The notes under the pieces were generated by a model. The model made no database searches. It worked only from the letters and a program-made list of their open reading frames with translations, and was not told the origin of the DNA. From positions 3,038,001 through 3,102,000 of the forward strand of contig JAHLEZ010000004.1 of assembly GCA_020726505.1 (NCBI GenBank): 64,000 bases of DNA, read 5' to 3'. A program made the translations under genes and the position numbers. Below, piece after piece: positions 58,340 through 64,000 of this stretch; positions within the stretch are counted from its first letter, which is position 1, and every line of letters starts with the position of its first letter. The DNA comes from Leptodontidium sp. MPI-SDFR-AT-0119 (Eukaryota; Ascomycota; Leotiomycetes; Helotiales; Leptodontidiaceae).

Positions 58340-61300
58340 ATGAAACCCGTGGGAGGGGATTTCGTTCCAATTGACATCCCCGACAGACTTCAGGATGACT
58401 GCCTCATCAAGTTCTTACGGATACGTTTAATGAGCGGGGTCATTATCTGGCGAGATTGGAGAAAGTCCGGGACACGGCAAAAAAAGAAGAGCAGAGGAGG
58501 AAAATGGCCATCGAGGTGCATCGAATCAGGAAGGAGTTGGATAGAATCAAGACCTTAAGATCGAGTTTTGCTTCTACCCCAGAGAATGACAATGCGATGA
58601 GACGCTTCAACTGGTACCGAGCCAACTGGAAGCTGCACGCGCTAAATAAGTGCCCAGAAAACCTAGAGAACCTCGATGATCGAGTCAAGAAAATGGACCT
58701 AGAAATCCACGATCACTCAAGACGTGTGGAGTGGGAACGACGGATCCTACACAAGGTTCAAGAGTGGCCACAAGATGGTATTCCTCCAAAGCCCAAGAGC
58801 CCGGAAGAGGAGGGAAAAGAGCAAGAGGATAAAGAAGAGGCGGAACGGAAGGCGTCGCAGAGGAAGAAGAGGAAGAAGAAAAAGAAGAGAACTGAGCCAG
58901 CAAAAGAATCGAGAAACTGCCCAGAGGATTCATACGGGCTCACGGTCAGCCAGATCACGCTCAGAAGATCCGATCCAGCTTGCACATCATCTTTCATGAG
59001 CTACGACATGAAACAGCCTTCGTTGAACGATTGCTTATTTAAGAAGAAGAATAATCCTTTGACGAAACCCTGTGAAGACAACACGATTCGACATTTTCAC
59101 ATTCCGGCCAACAATATGCACTGGATCGAGGTACACCGGCCCTCCCTCTTTAACCTTTCTCGCGCTGACAACTATCCCAGGAAGCAATAGCGCGCTACTA
59201 TGGCGAAGATACGAGCAAGCCTCCAGAATACAATTAACTTCCCCAGACAAAACCTGCGCAGATGGTAGCTCGAGAAATAATTTTATTGTTTTCGTGAGTA
59301 ACTAGATATTCCTAATGAGAAATGAAAACCCCTAACCAAAAAGCAGATGCCGTACTTGCACTGGGAAAGCCACAAGAAACGAAAGAAGATGTCCGAAGAA
59401 ATTCAAAAAATTACTCAAAAGCATCTCGAAACCCAGGTCCACGTCACCGAAGACATGAAAAGAGAATTCATCAAGATGTCCGACCAAATCAGAATCCAGC
59501 ATGCTCGAGCAATGACGTTCCACAACCCGAATCAGCCCAAAAGCAAGGGAAAAGAGGACGAGAAGGAGAAAAAGAAGCCTGCGAAACCGTTGACGCCGGG
59601 TCCATTGGGATGGTATCTTCTAAATATCGCGAAACTGTACGATGCCATGGACGTTGAGCCGGATGTTAGGGTGTTGAGGGATCACCTTTTTCAAGACCCG
59701 CCGCTTCACACTCGGAGGAATTTGGATCAGTCATATTACTGGAAACTTCCGAATACTGATGGAAGAGATCAGGATCAGGTTGTTTATCGGGGGACGAAGG
59801 AGGGGAAGCATATCTCCAGAACTACGCGAGTTGTTATGGTAGATCAGTTGTGGATGTATATCCTTGATGATAGTGGGTTTGGCCTCTCTTCCCCTACTGA
59901 ACGGTTCTGACAAACTAGATACAATAATTACCAGTTTCCCTCGGCGGTGGGGCAGGAACAAGCCAGATAACTCTGGTGTCCATAAAGGAATTCGCGCTCG
60001 TCTTGACCATCTCCGAATTGGCCAAGTCCAGTCCGTCTACGATTTGGCGCTGCTGATCATGAATCAATGCTCAACAGTATTTTTCGACTTAACTAAGCCG
60101 GTCGATGAGCGACCCGAAGTTCTGGATATTTTCTCCAACGCCCTCAGTCATGTCGTAAGTTCCTTTTGACCGAGCGAGATCTAAAAGCTCACAGTTCCGT
60201 AGTCTGGAATGAAAACTGTAGCATACGAGACATTTTGGCGGCATCTCGATAAACTGAATGCCACCGATCGCCAACTCGCCGACTTCGAAGTCACCGCCCG
60301 CTCATACCTCAACATCAACCCCGAAGGCGAGCTGTTGAAGGAAGTTCACGATATCATCGAGGAACTGCGGATGATGTCTCGTATCTACACGCAACAATTG
60401 CATGTTCTCGAAGACTTCTCGCGACATCTTGAGAACATGCACCAGCAGGACGAGAAAAACGCGCCCAAGAAATTGGTGGATGTCATGCTTGAGATCAAGA
60501 ATCTTTTGGGTCCGAGGATTGCTCCGCACAGTGCTGAAGATCCCTTGGCTGCGCAGCACAACCAGTCGCCTGCTCAAAATGGAACTGCGAGACTTATCAC
60601 GAATGGGACCCCGAGTAGCGAGGACGCGGCGGCTAATGCTAGCTCGATCTCAGAAAGTACCGTGGAGTTTGCGAAACGGGTGTGCAGTAACGTTACACTT
60701 CGGAGAGAGCAATTGCAGGATTTGGAAGAAAGTTCTATTGGTGTTTCTGATCAGGTTCGTTGCTTCTCCACGAACGCACAGGTTATCCACACCAACTAAC
60801 GACCCCTCAGCTGCGAGACCTCCTTAGCCTCAAACAACAACAAGCCTCCATAATCGAAGCAAAACTCGCCCTCAAACGCGCCGACGAAAGCGTAATCCAA
60901 GGCCGCTCCATCATGCTCTTCACAATCGTTACCATCATCTTCCTACCGCTCTCGTTCATGACTTCCGTTTTCGGCATGAACGCCTCCGAATTCGAAACTC
61001 CGACTGGAGGAAATAGCATGTCGTTGAAGCATCAATTCAAGCTTATCTGTGCGTCCTATCTCTCTGCACTTCTCGCATTTGCACACCATGCTGACACGAA
61101 AATAAAGGTCCCAATCTCAGTAGGCGTAATCGTCGTCGCCATCTCTCTCGCCTTCTCCCCCTGGATCCGCACCATAATCGCTTCGTAACACACATCACCT
61201 TTGCCACGATCATCGAATACACATACGTCCGCCGCATCTGGTGCTGGTGCATAGGCAAACATACACCGGATGGGTTGTATGAAAGTAAGAATAGCTGGTG

Positions 61301-61477
61301 AGGAAGATTTACTCGCGGAAAGAAAGAGAGGGCTTGAGGCGAGAGAGGGAGGCGGCTAAGGTTGGTGGAGTTGAAGATGGAGAGGGGGAGCCTGGTAATG
61401 TTGAGGGTATGGGATGTTTTGGGGGGTTTGCGCGGAGGAGGAAGACGGGGGAGGGTAATGGGGTGCTGCCTGTTTGA
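58340..61477 (+). pseudogene. CorA-like Mg2+ transporter-domain gene, near full length with frame breaks
   Basis: Fungal CorA-like proteins have a long soluble N-terminal part and two C-terminal membrane helices with a GMN motif. Here DIPDRLQDDCLIKFLRIR (58370-58425) is followed one base out of frame by NERGHYLARLEKVRD and a long charged part with a Lys-rich run. HIPANNMHWIE and EAIARYYGED follow; then a stop precedes NNFIVF, which splices to MPYLHWE (59347). The remaining core is good: LDQSYYWKL, VVMVDQLWMYILDDNTIITSFPRRWGRNKPD, a coiled region, and FLPLSFMTSVFGMNASEF with two helices. The frame stops at 61188, but an adjacent frame continues THITFATIIEYTYVRRIW to RRKTGEGNGVLPV (61477), matching the other copy's end. 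At least three frame defects suggest a pseudogene; unrecognised introns are an alternative. Confidence 0.7.
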
Positions 61478-61706
61478 GAGGTGTGTTTGTAGGCAAGCTA
61501 ATGTTTTGAAATTACTGTAAACTAAAACCTCGGAATTTCCGGAACCCTGCGACAAAGAAAGAAATTGATATCACGAATGCTTCTCTTCAAAAAGTTAAGT
61601 AAAGAAAGACTACGCTTCTCCTGTGAGGCTTCCCTCTCCCGGTCCCGAGCTCAATGTAGCAAAAGTGTACATCTCCAAATCGCCATTCGAGCCCCTCTTT
61701 ACTATC

Positions 61707-62880
61707 ATGGAAGATTCCATGCGACAAGCGACCTCGGAAGCCAAAGCAGACGCGTATCTCAAGGCCGGTTCTTTCGGCCCCTTTCTCAGCTTCTTCCACC
61801 AAATTCTGCACAACTCACCCGCTGATTATAACACGACTCCAGTCGCACACCGTACTCGTGCCTCTGGTCATGCTACCACCCCTGACACGAGTCCTCATCG
61901 CCATGTCCAGGAAATCGCTCGGGCGATGCGATGCTGACATCAGGGGGACCTATCTTTGGATGAAGGCGACATGAGCCTGGGCACGAACCAGGATTCTTCT
62001 TCTTATGTCGATAATGATACCATCGGGCCGCCAGAAGATTCAAGCACTCCTCCAAGGCACCCGCCCAGCTTTGCCTTATCTTACCATACATCGGCTCCAT
62101 CATCGGTGCAGAGTCCGGCACAACCGATCAGGAGGCTCACTGGAACAGCAGTCTTCCTCTCTTCAGGCTATTGACAGTACACTGGAGGAATCTTCACTAT
62201 ATTCAAATCCGGCTATTGTACAAGATACCAAACAGAAAGAAGGCGCTGCCGACGACAAAGCGACTGTTAATCCATGTCTTCTCAATCTTCTCATCCCAAT
62301 CCTCTGGCCGTATAATGTGGTCGGTAATATCAGTGGTGAAAGAAAAGGCTTTAAGTATCGACTCGGGCCTCAGATATCCTTCACCGCAAGAGTCGATGGC
62401 ATCATCTTCCACCCACTCGAGCGAGATCGAGTGATCGAGTTAATCGAGGTCAAAAAGGCAAGATCGAGTGATCGAGTTAATCGAGGTCAAAAAGGCAAGA
62501 CGCAACTTGGGAGTTCGAGTCCAAGAAGCAGCACAGTTCGTAGCATTCATTTCTGAGCTGGAAGATCAGCATGCTACTCTTCTCTACTCGTCTACTCGTC
62601 TACTTACTCACATTTCTTTCTTGCTTTTATCTTATATGAAAGCTAAGGTAACATGTCAAAGGGATACCATCAGCCTATTCCTCTTATCTATGTGTGCGGA
62701 CGAAGTCTATATAAGCTTGACACATGTACTTCCAACTACGTCGCGTTCCTGAAATCGCCTTCGGAAGCAGAAATGAAAGGATCAACCAGCTGGCGCTTTT
62801 TTGCATGTGCACGAGTATGGTCCATTTGAAATCAAAACACGCGACTTAGTTGAAAGGGCTGTTCATTCGTCTGATGCTTT
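61707..62880 (+). pseudogene. PD-(D/E)XK nuclease-like gene relic
   Basis: Coding pieces in shifting frames. 61707-61937 has an N-terminal segment (KAGSFGPFLSFFHQIL). 61965-62050 is Ser/Asp-rich, and 62250-62470 carries the core VDGII followed by IELIEVKKAR, the D...ExK pattern of PD-(D/E)XK nuclease-like domains. The motif is followed by VQEAAQFVAFI in another frame, and further on come FLLSMCADEVYI and FLHVHEYGPFEIKTRD (to about 62860). The frame break at the core is caused by a 37-bp tandem duplication. Similar domains are common in fungal accessory genomes; their role is mostly unknown. No intact product is expected. Confidence 0.6.
62424..62497 (+). repeat. Perfect 37-bp tandem duplication over the ExK motif
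   Basis: Positions 62424-62460 and 62461-62497 are identical. The unit encodes the active-site strand (DRVIELIEVKKA). Because 37 is not a multiple of three, the second copy shifts the frame and puts the conserved VQEAAQFVAFI segment out of frame. The lack of any difference between copies suggests a recent event. Confidence 0.92.
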
Positions 62881-63299
62881 TATTAATGCTAAATAGCCAA
62901 CTGAGGGATAATCGAAGACCGAATGGCTATTCGCTTTAAGGAGGAGGTTCCTAGCGGCTGCGCTTGTATGCCCCTTTATCCCCGTCTTCACCCGTTTTAT
63001 GCCGTGCACGAGATATCCTAGATATCATTAGTAAGGCGTGTTTCTCTTCTCTCTTCTCGTCGCTATGCCGGAACGTGAACGCAATAAATGTAAGAGCATT
63101 TTCCAAGCTAAAGGTAAGCTATAGTTAAGTGAAGGAAATACAGAATTACATTATTATAAGTTATAAAAGGTAATTAGTTAGTCTTTCCCTACACTTGTCC
63201 CCCCCCCCCCCCCCCCCCTTCCCTTTGTGTTGAAATCTAGTAATTCAACCTCTTTTATAAAATAACAAGTAGATAAATAAATAAGCTGCGGTAGAATTC
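62881..63299. other. Intergenic with a 20-nt poly-C tract
   Basis: Becomes AT-rich toward the retroelement. A run of 20 C lies at 63199-63218. No gene. Confidence 0.6.
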
Positions 63300-63569
63300 T
63301 GTTACGGCTAACAAGAGGTTGATACGGCGAGTTGACTTTAGCTTTGTATTTAGGCCTAAAGTTACGCTCAGAATCGAGAAGAAAAGACAAGGAGGAAAGG
63401 AGAGCTCTCTATAAGAGGGAGCTCGAGTATAAATATATAAAGGACTCTTTTAATAGGGCCTAGCGTAGTCGAACGCTATTCACATCAATATGTCGCAGGC
63501 TCGCCACCTAGTCTTCCTAATCTGGCTTAGCGCCGTCGTAGAATACAAGGCGCATTAGAGGTCGTAATA
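63300..63569 (-). repeat. 3' LTR of the right retroelement
   Basis: On the plus strand the 270-bp segment begins TGTTACG and ends CGTAATA. In the element's orientation it starts TATTACG and ends CGTAACA, so the inverted ends differ by one base, explained by a G-to-A change of TGTTACG. A TATA-like run (TATAAATATATAAA) lies inside, near 63429. The internal G-rich tract adjoins it at 63573-63618. Confidence 0.65.
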
Positions 63570-63572
63570 TTA

Positions 63573-63618
63573 CCCCCCCTACCCCCCCCCCCCCCCCCCC
63601 CCCCCACCCCCCCCCTCC
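63573..63618 (-). other. G-rich polypurine tract of the right element, expanded
   Basis: The plus strand shows C runs of 7, 24 and 9 separated by single or paired A/T bases. In the element's orientation this is a long G tract next to the LTR, the position of the polypurine primer. It is longer than usual, probably by slippage. Confidence 0.6.
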
Positions 63619-64000
63619 TAAAAAACTGTGTCTGCGTATTTGTAGTTATAACTGTATTGTCTTTTAGGTCGTTATAGTCGTCGATACTAGTATTATAAGC
63701 TTCTAGCTACTTTAAGAGAGCTCTTGGCGGGCCTTTAATATTAGGATACTCTAAGTGGAAATCGTTTAATTATATATAGAGTTGTTATAGTATTTAAGTA
63801 TAAGTATTACTTTAAGTCCTCGTCGGCGCTTAGCTACTTAATACAGTAAAATAGCTTATTCTGTATGACCTTAGAGCCAAGGATGCCTTTAATTTCCCCA
63901 CTTATCTTGCTTAAGTAATAGCTAAATAAGTGCCAGCGTTACTTTAGTTTATCTTAGCAAGGGGTTATTAACGTACTTACAGAGTAAGTGCAAGTGGAAA

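Larger units (their letters stand above)
63300..64000 (-). mobile_element. 3' end of a second RIP-degraded Ty3/gypsy chromodomain element
   Basis: Read on the minus strand, a chromodomain remnant (KxLSADEDLKxYLYLN with stops x in place of tryptophan) leads into DFHLEYPNIKGPPRALLK, DDYNDLKDN and FFRRG, much like the end of the left element's polyprotein (VRDFHLSHPEQAGPPAKL). A G-rich tract and an LTR follow. TGG tryptophan codons have become TAG or TAA, a G-to-A change on the coding strand. The body continues beyond 64000. Confidence 0.8.

Noticed and set aside
1..64000. tRNA, rRNA or other structured RNA genes
   Set aside because: Scanned by eye for B-box-like GGTTCGAATCC and cloverleaf arms; nothing convincing. 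A covariance-model search would be decisive.

Overview
The window is nuclear DNA of a filamentous ascomycete (Pezizomycotina). The evidence is short GT-AG introns of about 40-60 bp in most genes, two HET-domain genes, a CipC-type stress protein, a C2H2/fungal-specific transcription factor, calcineurin A, and retroelements riddled with C-to-T type stop codons as left by repeat-induced point mutation (RIP). A helotialean (Leotiomycetes) affiliation is a guess from general gene flavour only.

Layout. 1-5.0 kb: the right-hand part of a RIP-inactivated Ty3/gypsy chromodomain retroelement ending in a 249-bp LTR. 5.4-48.1 kb: an ordinary genic block with an OPT oligopeptide transporter (-), a HET protein (-), a TDT/SSU1-type anion exporter (-), cysteinyl-tRNA synthetase (-), a CipC-like protein (+), an M18 aminopeptidase (+), a C2H2/Fungal_trans factor (+), a bZIP factor (-), a small unknown protein (-), a 5-kb gene-poor stretch, calcineurin A (-), a small unknown protein (+), an Mmc1-like mitochondrial protein (+), a WW-domain protein (+), a ten-exon MFS transporter (+) and a methionine-type amino acid permease (+). 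Several exon structures were worked out base by base and each closes in frame.

48.1-64 kb is a decaying accessory region: a RIP-degraded pogo-like transposase fragment, a second HET gene, a 3.6-kb array of strongly diverged units with a period close to 160 bp, two related CorA-like genes (one with a large internal deletion, one with frame breaks), a PD-(D/E)XK-type nuclease relic broken by a 37-bp tandem duplication over its active-site motif, and the 3' end of a second RIP-degraded chromodomain retroelement pointing the other way.

The genes do not form an obvious pathway or cluster. Several membrane carriers (OPT, TDT, MFS, methionine permease) and the bZIP of the Cys-3/MetR type could all touch sulfur and amino acid nutrition, but that link is only suggestive. 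The most unusual feature is the 160-bp periodic array (about 52.1-55.7 kb), in which two short boxes recur while the rest of each unit has diverged.
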